This document shows, in pieces, positions 1 through 9,471 of a DNA stretch of 64,000 nt (position 1 is its first letter; each line of letters begins with the position of its first letter). The stretch is from Desulfurella acetivorans A63 (lineage in GTDB: Bacteria; Campylobacterota_A; Desulfurellia; Desulfurellales; Desulfurellaceae), in assembly GCA_000517565.1 (NCBI GenBank), contig CP007051.1, forward strand, positions 953,039-1,017,038, read 5' to 3'. The translations under genes and the position numbers were made by a program. The notes beneath the pieces were generated by a model, which ran no database searches, was not told where the DNA came from, and saw nothing but the letters and a program-made list of their open reading frames with translations.

Positions 1-134
1 ACTATATTAAAATCGCTTTTTGATAATAGTTGTTTTTTATAATCTTTATCTATAACATCGTATGGTGGACATATGTAAGAATCAATATTTTTTTCTTTAA
101 ATAATATCCCTTTAAATGGCTCAATAACAGGCAT
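1..134 (-). CDS. DUF1015 family protein, N-terminal part
   Basis: Only the first 44 codons are in the window; the gene runs off the left edge. The N-terminus reads MPVIEPFKGI and a little later CPPYDVI, the paired PFKG / PPYDVI signature that opens DUF1015 proteins (about 400 residues in the family). No biochemical role is established for the family. The ATG is preceded by AGGAGG at good spacing and lies 8 bp past the tsaB stop, so it is the last visible member of the minus-strand string that starts at 10198. Identification rests on the N-terminal motif alone. Confidence 0.75.
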   Translation of the reverse strand, partial: MPVIEPFKGILFKEKNIDSYICPPYDVIDKDYKKQLLSKSDFNI

Positions 135-142
135 AATTCCTC

Positions 143-682
143 CTAATAAATTGGCTTTATATTTTGTAGGCTACATTTTACAAATAAGTTTTTATCTATC
201 CTAAATAAATTTTTTATATCAGGCAATCCATTGTAATTTTGACAATTTTCATTGCAATTATCAAGTCTTTTTACAATATCGTTTATACTATAGCATTGTA
301 TTATTTCACCTATAGATGTTTTTTTCATCACAGCTAAACATTTGCTATCCATACAACTTGCCGCTATTAAATCCATAGAATTTATGCAGTACACTAGACC
401 ACAAAATCCAAAAAACAAACCTTTTATAGTAGAAAGTGTAACTCTAAGACTACTGTATCTTCCTGGACCAATTGTTACATACAATATTTTGATATCAGAA
501 AAACTCAAATTGTTTTTTTTTAATAAGGTATCAAACGAAGAAACAATTGTAACAGAATGTATGGCTTTTTCTATAAAGATAGAATCAATTAATGATTCAT
601 CTCTAAAAAAAGCCATACTAAGTGATTCGCATGATCCATCAATTGCAAATGCAATATTGTTATTTTGTACTAGCGTTTGCAT
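143..682 (-). CDS. tsaB: tRNA threonylcarbamoyladenosine biosynthesis protein TsaB
   Basis: TsaB is the non-catalytic partner of TsaD in making the t6A modification at position 37 of ANN-decoding tRNAs. The protein has an ASKHA-type start (AFAIDGS, where the family has AIDTS) and the family hallmark TIGPGRYSSLRV followed by KGL. At about 179 residues it is shorter than E. coli TsaB (231), losing C-terminal sequence, as in other compact bacteria. I use the ATG at 682; a TTG one codon upstream is also possible. Neither has a clear Shine-Dalgarno sequence, and the start lies inside the 3' end of the secB-like gene (23 bp overlap), which suggests translational coupling. Confidence 0.8.
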   Translation of the reverse strand: MQTLVQNNNIAFAIDGSCESLSMAFFRDESLIDSIFIEKAIHSVTIVSSFDTLLKKNNLSFSDIKILYVTIGPGRYSSLRVTLSTIKGLFFGFCGLVYCINSMDLIAASCMDSKCLAVMKKTSIGEIIQCYSINDIVKRLDNCNENCQNYNGLPDIKNLFRIDKNLFVKCSLQNIKPIY

Positions 683-1124
683 CAATATTTACAAACGGGT
701 TAAAATTTATAGGTGGCAATACTACAGGTGCCAAACCCATCCTAAGTAATGTAGATTGGACAATTTCTCTAAAATACGGCCAGCTATCAACTAAAACAGT
801 GGAATCAGCAAAAATCTTGAAAATCTCGTCATCCATGGGGCCACCTACCTGGAAATCCAAAATATAAACCGGGTTAATTCTTATTAATACTTCTTCAGGA
901 TTATTTTGGAGCGCAACCTTAAAGAAAAACTCCTGAAAAACTCTTACATGATTATCTGCTATAATTTGGTAATATGCATTTTTGTCAATAAAAACTTTCG
1001 ATTCTTCCATTGAAACATTAATTTTTTCATCATCAAAGTTAGCTTCAAGCTTATAAAGTCTAATGCTATGAAAAACCAAATTCGTATTTAGTTTTGCAAA
1101 CCTTTCCTGAATACTATCTGCCAT
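660..1124 (-). CDS. secB: SecB-like protein-export chaperone
   Basis: SecB holds preproteins unfolded and hands them to SecA. The C-terminal half carries the family pattern: a beta strand (VYILDFQVGG), then PYFREIVQSTLLRMGLAPVV, then LPPINFNPFV, which corresponds to the SecB sequence [30 protein letters not shown]. Length (154) matches SecB (about 155). The N-terminal half is divergent, so a SecB-fold relative such as a toxin-antitoxin-associated chaperone cannot be excluded, but there is no toxin or antitoxin gene next to it. The ATG has an AGGAGG site 5 bp upstream and sits 8 bp after the helicase stop. Confidence 0.7.
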   Translation of the reverse strand: MADSIQERFAKLNTNLVFHSIRLYKLEANFDDEKINVSMEESKVFIDKNAYYQIIADNHVRVFQEFFFKVALQNNPEEVLIRINPVYILDFQVGGPMDDEIFKIFADSTVLVDSWPYFREIVQSTLLRMGLAPVVLPPINFNPFVNIDANASTK

Positions 1125-1132
1125 TGTGCCTC

Positions 1133-3067
1133 CTAAAAAATATCATTTTCTGTTAAAATTTTTAAACCATACTTAAAAAAATTTACTTTTAATTCTAATG
1201 GTTTTTCTTTTACATTCAAAATAATTCCTTTGCCAAAATCCTTATGGTTAATGGTTTCTCCAATCCTATACCTTTTAAGTTGAGTTTTGTTGACAGCTAT
1301 CTCTTTCAAAAAACGGGATGGTATAAAACTATTGTGAAAATCAGATAAATAATAACTTAAATATAAAGTTTTCTTAGCCCTTGTAATACCTACATACATT
1401 ATGCGTCTTTCTTCTTCTATAACTGAATCTTGGTATAAGCTTGGCAAAATACCTTCATTTAGCCCAACAATAAAAACATGATCAAATTCTAAACCTTTAG
1501 CTGCGTGGATTGTCATAAGACTTACATTCGGCAAAGATAAATTATTTTCTCCATCTATGCTTTGAGAGTAATCATATAAGCTTGCATTTTCCATAAAAGA
1601 TTCAATATCCATATTTTTTGCAAATTCAATAAGTTCACCAATATTTGATTGTCTTATATCTTGCCTGTAAAAGTTTTTATCTGAAAACACTTCATCAAAT
1701 ACAAACTTTAAACACTCGCTAATATTACCAAATTCAAGTTTTTTTTGCAAAATTTTTACAAATTCAATAAATCTAGCAACTTTTGCATATTTTTTTTGCG
1801 TGAGTGTGCTTGCTGCTATAAATAGGTTTGTATTTAAATCAATTGCTATTTTTTTAATGTCATCTATTGTTTTTAAGCCAATACCTCCAAAATTTCCAAT
1901 GGAACGGATAAAAGAAACATCATCTTTCTCGTTATACGCAATTTTAATAAAACTTAATATGTCTTTTATTTCTTTTTTATCAAAAAATTTGTGAGCACCG
2001 ATTTTTTTATAAGCAATACCAAACTGCATAAAATATTCTTCAAAAATCCTTGATAGGTTATTGTTCCTATAAAGAACTGCTATGCTTGAATTATCATTTT
2101 GCATTAAAATATTTTTTATTTGATTTGATACAAAGTAAGCTTCATCTTTATTTGTTGCAAATTCCTTTATAACAGGTTCTACTCCAGAAATATCAGAATA
2201 AAGATTTTTTCCTATACGTGTTTTATTATGTGTTATGATAGTATTTGCAATGTTAAGTATATTTTTTGTTGAGCGGTAATTTTTTTCCAGTTTTATAATC
2301 TCGCATGGCAAAAAGTCATTGCTAAAAGATAAAATATTATTGATATTTGCGCCTCTGAAAGCATAAATTGACTGATCTTCATCGCCTACTGCAAAAATGC
2401 GATTATCTCCATTATAAAATTCCTTTATTAATTCATATTGTATATTATTTGTATCCTGATACTCATCAATTAAGATAAATTTGAATTGATTTTGAAAATT
2501 TTGCCTTAATTTATCGTTATTTTTTAGTTCTTCTATAAACTTTATCAATATATTATCAAAATCAACAGCATTATTACTTTCAAGTTTTTCTTCATAAATT
2601 TTATAAATCCTTTCAAATTCTTTTGTTGGAAATTCTAAATTTGAAGAATTTTTTATTTTAGAAATATATGATGCAACTTTAGAAGGTTGGAATTTATTTT
2701 TATCTAAATTAAGGTATGTTATAATTTCTTTTACAAGCATTTCTTGATCATGTTTGTCATAGATTGTGTATTTCTTGCCAATTTGGCGCAAAAATCTCAA
2801 TGATAATGCATGAAATGTACCAATGTAGAAATTATCTATACTCGTATCCAAAATATTTGCTACTCTGTCTTTCATTTCATCTGCAGCTTTATTTGTAAAT
2901 GTCAAAGCCAATATTTCCCAAGGTTTGGCTAAATTATTTTTTAAAATATAAGCGATTTTATATGTTAAAGTTTTTGTTTTACCACTGCCGGCACCAGCAA
3001 TAATAAGTAAATTTTTATCACAAATTTCAACCGCTTTTTTTTGTTGATCGTTTAGCGAATCAAACAT
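1133..3067 (-). CDS. UvrD/PcrA/Rep-type superfamily 1 DNA helicase
   Basis: ATP-dependent 3'-5' DNA helicase of the UvrD/PcrA/Rep class, acting in repair and replication-fork clearance. Motifs in order: Q-motif region LNDQQKKAVEI, Walker A GAGSGKT, motif Ia LTFTNKAADEM, motif II LIDEYQDTN, motif III GDEDQSIYAFRGA, motif IV LEKNYRS, motif V TIHAAKGLEFDHVF, motif VI YVGITRAKKTLYL. At 644 residues it lacks the long C-terminal tail of UvrD (about 720) but keeps a small C-terminal module like that of PcrA (YRIGETINHKDFGKGII). The ATG at 3067 overlaps the CLC gene by 8 bp and has AAGGAAG upstream. Confidence 0.93.
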   Translation of the reverse strand: MFDSLNDQQKKAVEICDKNLLIIAGAGSGKTKTLTYKIAYILKNNLAKPWEILALTFTNKAADEMKDRVANILDTSIDNFYIGTFHALSLRFLRQIGKKYTIYDKHDQEMLVKEIITYLNLDKNKFQPSKVASYISKIKNSSNLEFPTKEFERIYKIYEEKLESNNAVDFDNILIKFIEELKNNDKLRQNFQNQFKFILIDEYQDTNNIQYELIKEFYNGDNRIFAVGDEDQSIYAFRGANINNILSFSNDFLPCEIIKLEKNYRSTKNILNIANTIITHNKTRIGKNLYSDISGVEPVIKEFATNKDEAYFVSNQIKNILMQNDNSSIAVLYRNNNLSRIFEEYFMQFGIAYKKIGAHKFFDKKEIKDILSFIKIAYNEKDDVSFIRSIGNFGGIGLKTIDDIKKIAIDLNTNLFIAASTLTQKKYAKVARFIEFVKILQKKLEFGNISECLKFVFDEVFSDKNFYRQDIRQSNIGELIEFAKNMDIESFMENASLYDYSQSIDGENNLSLPNVSLMTIHAAKGLEFDHVFIVGLNEGILPSLYQDSVIEEERRIMYVGITRAKKTLYLSYYLSDFHNSFIPSRFLKEIAVNKTQLKRYRIGETINHKDFGKGIILNVKEKPLELKVNFFKYGLKILTENDIF

Positions 3068-4814
3068 TTAGACTTCCTTGAGCTATTTTGTTGAGTATTG
3101 CTTTTCGTCTTATTATTCCAATGACTTCCATACTTTCAAGAGATTTTACAACTGGGATTGTATTAATTTCTCTAAATCCAATTTTGTTTAAAAGTGTATA
3201 TAAACTTTCTTGAGGCAAAACAACTACAAGGTCGGTGTTAGCCACATCAGCTGCAATTAAAAAATTATTAAGCAGATTTTCGTTTAATATTGTTTTTAAT
3301 ACATGTAGTGTAACTATCCCATATAGCTTATTGTTTTCATCTAATACAAGTATTTCGTTATACTTTTGATTTGCAAATATATCATAGATTTCTTTGAGCG
3401 TCTTATCTTTGCTTACAGTTAAAAATTTTGTTTCCATAAGCTCTTCAACTTTTATGTGCTCTAAAAGGTTGATTTTGTACTCATCAGCATGAACAAGTGA
3501 ATCAACTCTGGTATTAACCTGAGCTTCTTCTAAGTTTACTTTTCTTGTTAATAAAAAAGCGATAGCAACTACCCATAATGCAGGTATAATTAACTCGTAG
3601 CCGCCGGTGATTTCAGCAGTCAAAACAATTGAAGAAATAGGCGTTTTCTCGCAAGCAGCTAAAAATGCAGCCATGCCCACAACAGCAAAACTTGAAGGAT
3701 TAATAACTACAAATATGTCACTTTGCTTTAGTAAACTTCCAATACCCACTCCAAGTAAAGCTCCAATTATTAATAGTGGGGCAAATAAACCAACTGGCGT
3801 TTTGCTTCCTGCTGAAATTGAAGTAGTAAACATTCTTAAAATACCAACAATAAATAAAAAGAAATAGTTTTTTGGATCTGTAAATGCAGCTTCAAGTAAA
3901 CCATAGCCCATACCAGCGCTTGCTGGCAAAAAAATGCCAAATAATCCTACAACAAATCCACCAACAGCTGTTTTTAAATAAATAGGATAATCTATCATAC
4001 TAGCTAATGTTTTTACATGCTTAAATAACTGGATAAACAGTATAGAGCTAATTGCAATAGCTATAGCAAGTATTGTGTATGATACAAGCTCAAGTGGGTT
4101 GTAAAAATACATTGGCGACACACTAAACATATGTTGCCACCCAAACAAAGATGAAAAAACTGAGTAGGCGATAATTGATGAAATCGCGCTAGCCATTAGT
4201 GCTTCATATTCAAAATCTGCTTCTTTGTAAAGAACCTCTGTTGCAAATATTGCAGCCCCCATAGGTGCTCTAAATATTGCACCTATGCCTGCTGCAAGTC
4301 CGCTTACCATTAGTATCCTTTTTTCTTTGTTACTTAAATTAAAAGTATTTCCTAAAAAAGAACCAATTGAAGCTCCGATTTCTGCTGCAGGCCCCTCTCT
4401 TCCGCCGGCAAAACCACTACCAAGTGCTATTGAGCTTGCAAAAAGTTTTACAATTGCGGATTTTGGTCTTATGGTTGATTTATGATGAAAGTATTTTATA
4501 ATTTTATTTACTCCACTTTCTTTATCATTGAATATGTATAATACAAGGCCACTTAAAAAACCACCAGCAGTAATAATTATTAAAAAAATCAATGGTTTAA
4601 AGGGCACATTTTTTAAAGTAAATAAAGATTTTTCATTTGTAGGAAACTTAAATGGAAATCCTGCTATATGATTAAGTAAATATACGCTAAAGAAATTTAT
4701 CATAACAAATAAAAATATTGCACCAAGACCACTAAATATGCCAAGTAAAACATAAATTAACCATTTTCTGGCAATATTATTTTGCAAAAAACTTAAGCTT
4801 GCAATATCTTTCAT
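3060..4814 (-). CDS. CLC-family chloride channel/transporter with C-terminal CBS pair
   Basis: Membrane protein of about 430 residues in the CLC fold followed by two CBS domains (about 445-580), which usually bind adenine nucleotides. Ion-path motifs are visible: KESGV (about 98-102) in place of GSGIP, GGREGP (138-142) with the gating glutamate E140, and GSKTPVGLFAP for the GxFxP loop. Aligning RAPMGAAIFATEV with the E. coli ClcA stretch containing E202/E203 puts valine 194 where exchangers have the internal proton glutamate. That favours passive channel or uncoupled behaviour, though this is inferred from one position. The start codon ATG overlaps the glmS stop as ATGA. Confidence 0.9.
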   Translation of the reverse strand: MKDIASLSFLQNNIARKWLIYVLLGIFSGLGAIFLFVMINFFSVYLLNHIAGFPFKFPTNEKSLFTLKNVPFKPLIFLIIITAGGFLSGLVLYIFNDKESGVNKIIKYFHHKSTIRPKSAIVKLFASSIALGSGFAGGREGPAAEIGASIGSFLGNTFNLSNKEKRILMVSGLAAGIGAIFRAPMGAAIFATEVLYKEADFEYEALMASAISSIIAYSVFSSLFGWQHMFSVSPMYFYNPLELVSYTILAIAIAISSILFIQLFKHVKTLASMIDYPIYLKTAVGGFVVGLFGIFLPASAGMGYGLLEAAFTDPKNYFFLFIVGILRMFTTSISAGSKTPVGLFAPLLIIGALLGVGIGSLLKQSDIFVVINPSSFAVVGMAAFLAACEKTPISSIVLTAEITGGYELIIPALWVVAIAFLLTRKVNLEEAQVNTRVDSLVHADEYKINLLEHIKVEELMETKFLTVSKDKTLKEIYDIFANQKYNEILVLDENNKLYGIVTLHVLKTILNENLLNNFLIAADVANTDLVVVLPQESLYTLLNKIGFREINTIPVVKSLESMEVIGIIRRKAILNKIAQGSLNV

Positions 4815-6604
4815 TCAACAGTTACACTTTTGGCTAGGTTTCTGGGCTGGTCCACATCATTGCCTAAAATATTTGCAATATGGTAGGCAAATAATTGCAA
4901 CGGCACAATATTAACAAAAGCAGAAAAAAAATAAGATGTATTTGGAGCCTGTACAAAATCATCAGCAATATTTGAAAATTTATCAGATAAAAGTATAATC
5001 TTGCCATTTCGAGCTTTCACTTCATTTGCATTTGATATTGTTTTTGAATAAAGCGGCTCAAAGTTTGGTGCTATAACAAAGGTAGGTGTATTTTCATCAA
5101 TTAATGCAATAGGTCCATGTTTTAACTCTCCTGCTGGGTAGCCTTCTGCATGAATATATGATATTTCTTTTAGTTTTAATGCCCCCTCAAGTGCTAATGG
5201 GTAAGATACACCTCTACCTAAGTATATAAAATTTTTAACATTTGAGTATTTTTTTGCTATTTTTTCAACTTCAGTATTTAAACGAGAAAACTCGGTTTTT
5301 AGAATAGATGGTAAACTCATTAGTTCATTTAGGTAAGGCTTTATCTCTATGCCCTTTAGCTGAGCAATTTTTAAAGCAAATAAATAAAGCATTGCAAGCT
5401 GGCAAACAAAGGCTTTTGTAGAAGCAACACTAATTTCTGGCCCAGCAAGTGTATATAATACATAATCGCTTAACCTTGCTATTGTGCTTTCTTGGACATT
5501 GACAATTGATATTGTTTTTACACCAAAGCTTTTTGCAAGGTTTAGAGATTCTTTTGTATCTGCAGTTTCTCCAGATTGTGAAATTGCAATAAATATACTA
5601 TTCTGCGTAAATATAGGTTTCAAATAGCGAAATTCAGATGCAATTTCAACATTCACCGGTATAGACAATAGCTCTTCAAAAAAATACTTTGATGTCAAAC
5701 CTGCATAATAACTTGTCCCGCAAGCTACGATTGTTATTTTATCAGTTTTTTTTAATAATTCTTCATCAATATCCATATTAATTTTATCATTAACAATATG
5801 TGCGTAAATTGTATTTGCTAAAGCTTCGTCTTCCTCGCTTATTTCTTTTAGCATAAAGTGTTTAAAACCACCCTTTTGGGCTGTTTGCAAATTCCAATCA
5901 ACACTTTTTATCGTCCTTTGAACTTTTACTCCGTTATTGTAAATTTCAAATTGACCATTTTTTTCCAAAACTGCTATATCATTTTCTTCTAATACAATAA
6001 ACTGCTTTGTATGTTCCAAAAAAGCACTTAAATCACTTGCCAAAAATAGCTCATTATCTTTTATGCCTATAAGAAGTGGTGATTCTTTTTTCGCAGCATA
6101 AATTTTTTCTTCACCTAAATGTATAAGTGCAATTGCAAAACTTCCTTTTAATATGGAAATTGCTTTTTTTAGAGCTTCAAGTGTATTTATATTTTGGCTT
6201 AAGTAATCAATAAGAAGCAATATTGACTCTGTATCTGTAGCTGAAGTTTTTTTATAACCATTTTTTATCAAAAATTCGTCAATTTCTTTATAATTTTCTA
6301 TAATACCATTATGTACAATTGCAAATTTTTTAGTCGAATGTGGATGAGCGTTTTCTTTGCTTGGTTTACCATGTGTTGCCCATCTGGTATGTCCAATACC
6401 AATTGTACCATTAAGCTCACTTCCTATAGATAAACACTGACTGACTAAATCTGCAACCTTGCCTTTAACCTTAATTACTTCTATCTGCTCATTAACAAGT
6501 GCAATACCAGCAGAATCGTACCCTCTATACTCTAAAGCTGACAAACCATTTAACAATATGCCACTGGCTTTTTTGTTTCCAATATAGCCTACAATTCCAC
6601 ACAT
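4811..6604 (-). CDS. glmS: Glutamine--fructose-6-phosphate aminotransferase (isomerizing)
   Basis: First step of UDP-GlcNAc synthesis: fructose-6-P plus glutamine to glucosamine-6-P. The N-terminus MCGIVGYIGN places the catalytic cysteine directly after the initiator Met. HTRWATHGKPS and HNGIIENY are the class II amidotransferase motifs; two SIS domains follow (CGTSYYAG, ISQSGETADT, VASTKAF), and the protein ends in the canonical PRNLAKSVTVE. Length 597 is normal. It abuts glmU (start at 6604, glmU stop at 6605), so both UDP-GlcNAc enzymes are made from one message. The junction leaves no room for a glmS ribozyme. Confidence 0.97.
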   Translation of the reverse strand: MCGIVGYIGNKKASGILLNGLSALEYRGYDSAGIALVNEQIEVIKVKGKVADLVSQCLSIGSELNGTIGIGHTRWATHGKPSKENAHPHSTKKFAIVHNGIIENYKEIDEFLIKNGYKKTSATDTESILLLIDYLSQNINTLEALKKAISILKGSFAIALIHLGEEKIYAAKKESPLLIGIKDNELFLASDLSAFLEHTKQFIVLEENDIAVLEKNGQFEIYNNGVKVQRTIKSVDWNLQTAQKGGFKHFMLKEISEEDEALANTIYAHIVNDKINMDIDEELLKKTDKITIVACGTSYYAGLTSKYFFEELLSIPVNVEIASEFRYLKPIFTQNSIFIAISQSGETADTKESLNLAKSFGVKTISIVNVQESTIARLSDYVLYTLAGPEISVASTKAFVCQLAMLYLFALKIAQLKGIEIKPYLNELMSLPSILKTEFSRLNTEVEKIAKKYSNVKNFIYLGRGVSYPLALEGALKLKEISYIHAEGYPAGELKHGPIALIDENTPTFVIAPNFEPLYSKTISNANEVKARNGKIILLSDKFSNIADDFVQAPNTSYFFSAFVNIVPLQLFAYHIANILGNDVDQPRNLAKSVTVE

Positions 6605-7942
6605 TTATTTCTCCTCATGGCGTTTTCTATACTCTATAACCCAGTTTTCTTTTACTTGTTGAGGCACTCTTGATAAAACTAAACTGAATGGTGGAGTGTC
6701 TTTTGTAACGGTTGTGCCTGCTGCTATCAAACAATCGTTGCCTATTTTAACTGGTGCAACAAGTTGAGTATCTGAGCCAATAAATACATTGTCACCAATT
6801 AGTGTTTGATGTTTTTTATATCCATCGTAATTACACGTAATTGTACCAGCACCTACATTTACATTTTTGCCTACAATTGCATCTCCTATATAGCTTAAAT
6901 GGCTTGCTTTGGTATTTTCATCCAGAATAGACTTTTTTACTTCAACAAAATTACCTATATGTACATTCTTTTTTATTACATTGTCTGGTCTTAAGTGAGA
7001 AAACGGACCTATAGAGCAATTTTCTTGTATAACCGATCCTGTTAGGACGCTGTAAGGTTTTACAACAACATTGTCTGATATATCACAAGAATCTATAATG
7101 CAACCTGTGTCAATTATACAGTTTTTACCGATTTTTGTGTTTTTTCTTATGTGCACATTAGGATATATAAGCGTATCTTGTCCTATCTGGACATTGATAT
7201 CAATATAAGTTGTATCTGGATCAATAAATACAACACCATTTTGCATATGAGCTTCAATGATGCGCTTTTGCATAATTTTTCTTACATTTGAGTACTCTTT
7301 TTGTGTATTTATGCCCAAAATTTCATCTTTTTCGACTTCAAATAAATCACAATTTTTTGCAAACTTAACTAAGTCTGGCAGGTAATACTCGCCTTGAGCG
7401 TTGTTATTGTCTATTTTTGGTAAATTCGTTAAAGCGAAGTCTTTTTTTAGAAAAAAAATGCCACTGCTTACCAAACTTATCTTTAAAATATCATCATTTG
7501 CATCTTTTTGCTCAACAATTCTAAAACCACTCTCATGCTTTACAATGCGTCCATAGCCTGTTGGATCATCAACTTCTGATACAAGCAATAAACAATCTAA
7601 ACCTCTGGTTGAAAAAAATTCCTTAGCAGTCTTGAGTGTATCAGGTTTAATCAAAGCCGAATCAGCATTTATTACCAAAAAGTCATCACTTATATATTGC
7701 AAAGCAAGTTCACAAGCTTTTGCTGTGCCATTTTGAATTTCTTGCAACGCAATACTGCCAAAAGCAGATAATTCTTGTTCATTTTCTTTGTTTGCTGCAA
7801 TTATAATTTTTTCAAAACCACTGTTTTTTAGCGTATCGACAATGTGTGAAATAATGCTTTTGCCACACAAATCGTAAAAAATTTTACTTTTGGACGTTTT
7901 CATACGACTACTTTTTCCTGCAGCCAAAACTACAGCATCCAT
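6605..7942 (-). CDS. glmU: Bifunctional UDP-GlcNAc pyrophosphorylase / glucosamine-1-P acetyltransferase
   Basis: Makes UDP-GlcNAc from glucosamine-1-P, acetyl-CoA and UTP. The N-terminal nucleotidyltransferase opens with VVLAAGKSSRMK and has QNGTAKA and GYGRIV; from about residue 240 the chain turns into left-handed beta-helix hexapeptide repeats (for example IGKNCIIDTG, IGPFSHLRP) with the acetyltransferase motifs SYIGDA, GAGTITCNYDG and IGSDTQLVAPV. Length 445 is close to E. coli (456). It is followed without a gap by glmS. Its product feeds peptidoglycan and lipid A. Confidence 0.96.
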   Translation of the reverse strand: MDAVVLAAGKSSRMKTSKSKIFYDLCGKSIISHIVDTLKNSGFEKIIIAANKENEQELSAFGSIALQEIQNGTAKACELALQYISDDFLVINADSALIKPDTLKTAKEFFSTRGLDCLLLVSEVDDPTGYGRIVKHESGFRIVEQKDANDDILKISLVSSGIFFLKKDFALTNLPKIDNNNAQGEYYLPDLVKFAKNCDLFEVEKDEILGINTQKEYSNVRKIMQKRIIEAHMQNGVVFIDPDTTYIDINVQIGQDTLIYPNVHIRKNTKIGKNCIIDTGCIIDSCDISDNVVVKPYSVLTGSVIQENCSIGPFSHLRPDNVIKKNVHIGNFVEVKKSILDENTKASHLSYIGDAIVGKNVNVGAGTITCNYDGYKKHQTLIGDNVFIGSDTQLVAPVKIGNDCLIAAGTTVTKDTPPFSLVLSRVPQQVKENWVIEYRKRHEEK

Positions 7943-7953
7943 AAAAACCTCTA

Positions 7954-9471
7954 TTAATGTCTAAAATGTCTTTTTTTTGTAAATATCATAGGTAGATTAT
8001 ACTCATTACATGCTTTAATTACCTCATCATCTCTAATCGAGCCACCTGGTTGAACAAATGCTGTTGCACCAAAAGATTTTGCCAAATCAATATTATCTCT
8101 GAATGGGAAAAAACCATCCGATGCCAAAACACTCCCTTCTAAATTTATACCTAAATCTTTGGCTTTTAAAGCAGCACATTTTACAGCATCAACCCTTGAG
8201 GTTTGGCCCGCACCAATTGCTAAAGCCTGCGAATTTAAAGCAAAACATATTGCATTTGATTTAGCAAACTTTGCCACAAACCAAGCGAACTTCAAATCTT
8301 CAATTTGGTTTTGGGTGGGTTTTGATTGAGTAACAATTTCATAACTAAAATCATCTAAATAATCGCTATCTTGAACAACAAAACCTCCAACTACACTTTT
8401 TATATCTTTATTTTCTTTATATGAATTTATATCAACCTTATCTACTTTAGCTAAAATTAAATTTTTCTTTTTTGACAAAATACTTAATGCTTCTTTTTCA
8501 AAATCAAAAGCAACAATAACTTCATAAAAACGCTCTGTTAATTTTTTTGCCAAATTTGCATCTACACTGCCATTTATTCCAACTATCCCACCAAAAGCAC
8601 TTATAGGGTCACAAAATAGCGCTTTTTCATATGCATCCTGTGGATTATCAGCACAAGCTACACCGCATGGTGTATTGTGTTTGATTATGGTACACATAAA
8701 AGGCTTGTTTAAATAAGTAGATTCTATCATCATCCTGTAAGCAACATCAATATCTAATATGTTGTTAAAAGATATTTCTTTTCCCTGAAGTTGAACCATG
8801 TTTGGCAAACCTTTTTTTAGCGGCACTCTATAGAAATTTGCCGCTTGGTGAGGGTTTTCTCCATACCTTAGAGATTTTTTTAATTTCATACCAATATTCA
8901 GTGTGTCACCTTTATAACCAAATTTTTCAACAATCACAGAATCGTAATAAGAAGTTAAAGCAAAAGCTTTTAAAGCACATTTTTTTCTAAAATCTATATC
9001 TATGTTATCAAAGTTTTCCATTACTCTTGTATAATCTTTCGGATCGACTACAACCAATACTCTTTTATAATTTTTTGAAGCTGCTCTGATAAGTGTAGGG
9101 CCACCTATGTCAATATTTTCTATTAACTCGTTTGTATTGTTTGAGCGCATGGCAACTTGTTCAAAAGGATAAAGATTTACAACAACAATATCTATGGGTT
9201 CTATATTGTGAATTGATAATTCTTCTTTATGTTTTGGATTGCTTAAATCTGCAAGTATACCTGCATGAATTTTATATTGAAGCGTTTTAACACGGCCATC
9301 TAAAATTTCTTCAAAGCCAGTATAATTCTCTACACTTGTTGCGCCTATACCATTTTGTTTTAACAAATTATAAGTTGAACCCGTTGATATTATGGATACA
9401 CCTTTTTCTTCTAGAAATTTTGCAAACTCCACAATACCTGATTTATCATATACACTAATAATTGCTCTCAT
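7954..9471 (-). CDS. purH: Bifunctional AICAR transformylase / IMP cyclohydrolase
   Basis: Catalyses the last two steps of de novo IMP synthesis. The N-terminal MGS-like cyclohydrolase domain begins RAIISVYDKSGI and includes the GRVKTLQYKIHAGIL loop; the AICAR transformylase part has LRYGENPHQAA, the catalytic KHNTPCGVA and ASDGFFPFRDNID. Length 505 fits the family. The start overlaps the upstream SAM hydrolase gene by 17 bp. No other purine gene is in the window, so purH is separated from the rest of its pathway here. Confidence 0.96.
   Translation of the reverse strand: MRAIISVYDKSGIVEFAKFLEEKGVSIISTGSTYNLLKQNGIGATSVENYTGFEEILDGRVKTLQYKIHAGILADLSNPKHKEELSIHNIEPIDIVVVNLYPFEQVAMRSNNTNELIENIDIGGPTLIRAASKNYKRVLVVVDPKDYTRVMENFDNIDIDFRKKCALKAFALTSYYDSVIVEKFGYKGDTLNIGMKLKKSLRYGENPHQAANFYRVPLKKGLPNMVQLQGKEISFNNILDIDVAYRMMIESTYLNKPFMCTIIKHNTPCGVACADNPQDAYEKALFCDPISAFGGIVGINGSVDANLAKKLTERFYEVIVAFDFEKEALSILSKKKNLILAKVDKVDINSYKENKDIKSVVGGFVVQDSDYLDDFSYEIVTQSKPTQNQIEDLKFAWFVAKFAKSNAICFALNSQALAIGAGQTSRVDAVKCAALKAKDLGINLEGSVLASDGFFPFRDNIDLAKSFGATAFVQPGGSIRDDEVIKACNEYNLPMIFTKKRHFRH

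Noticed and set aside
660-1124. Reading the SecB-like gene as part of a toxin-antitoxin-chaperone module
   Set aside because: The neighbours are a helicase and tsaB; no toxin or antitoxin gene is adjacent.
6600-6610. A glmS ribozyme or other riboswitch ahead of glmS
   Set aside because: glmU ends directly at the glmS start, leaving no space.
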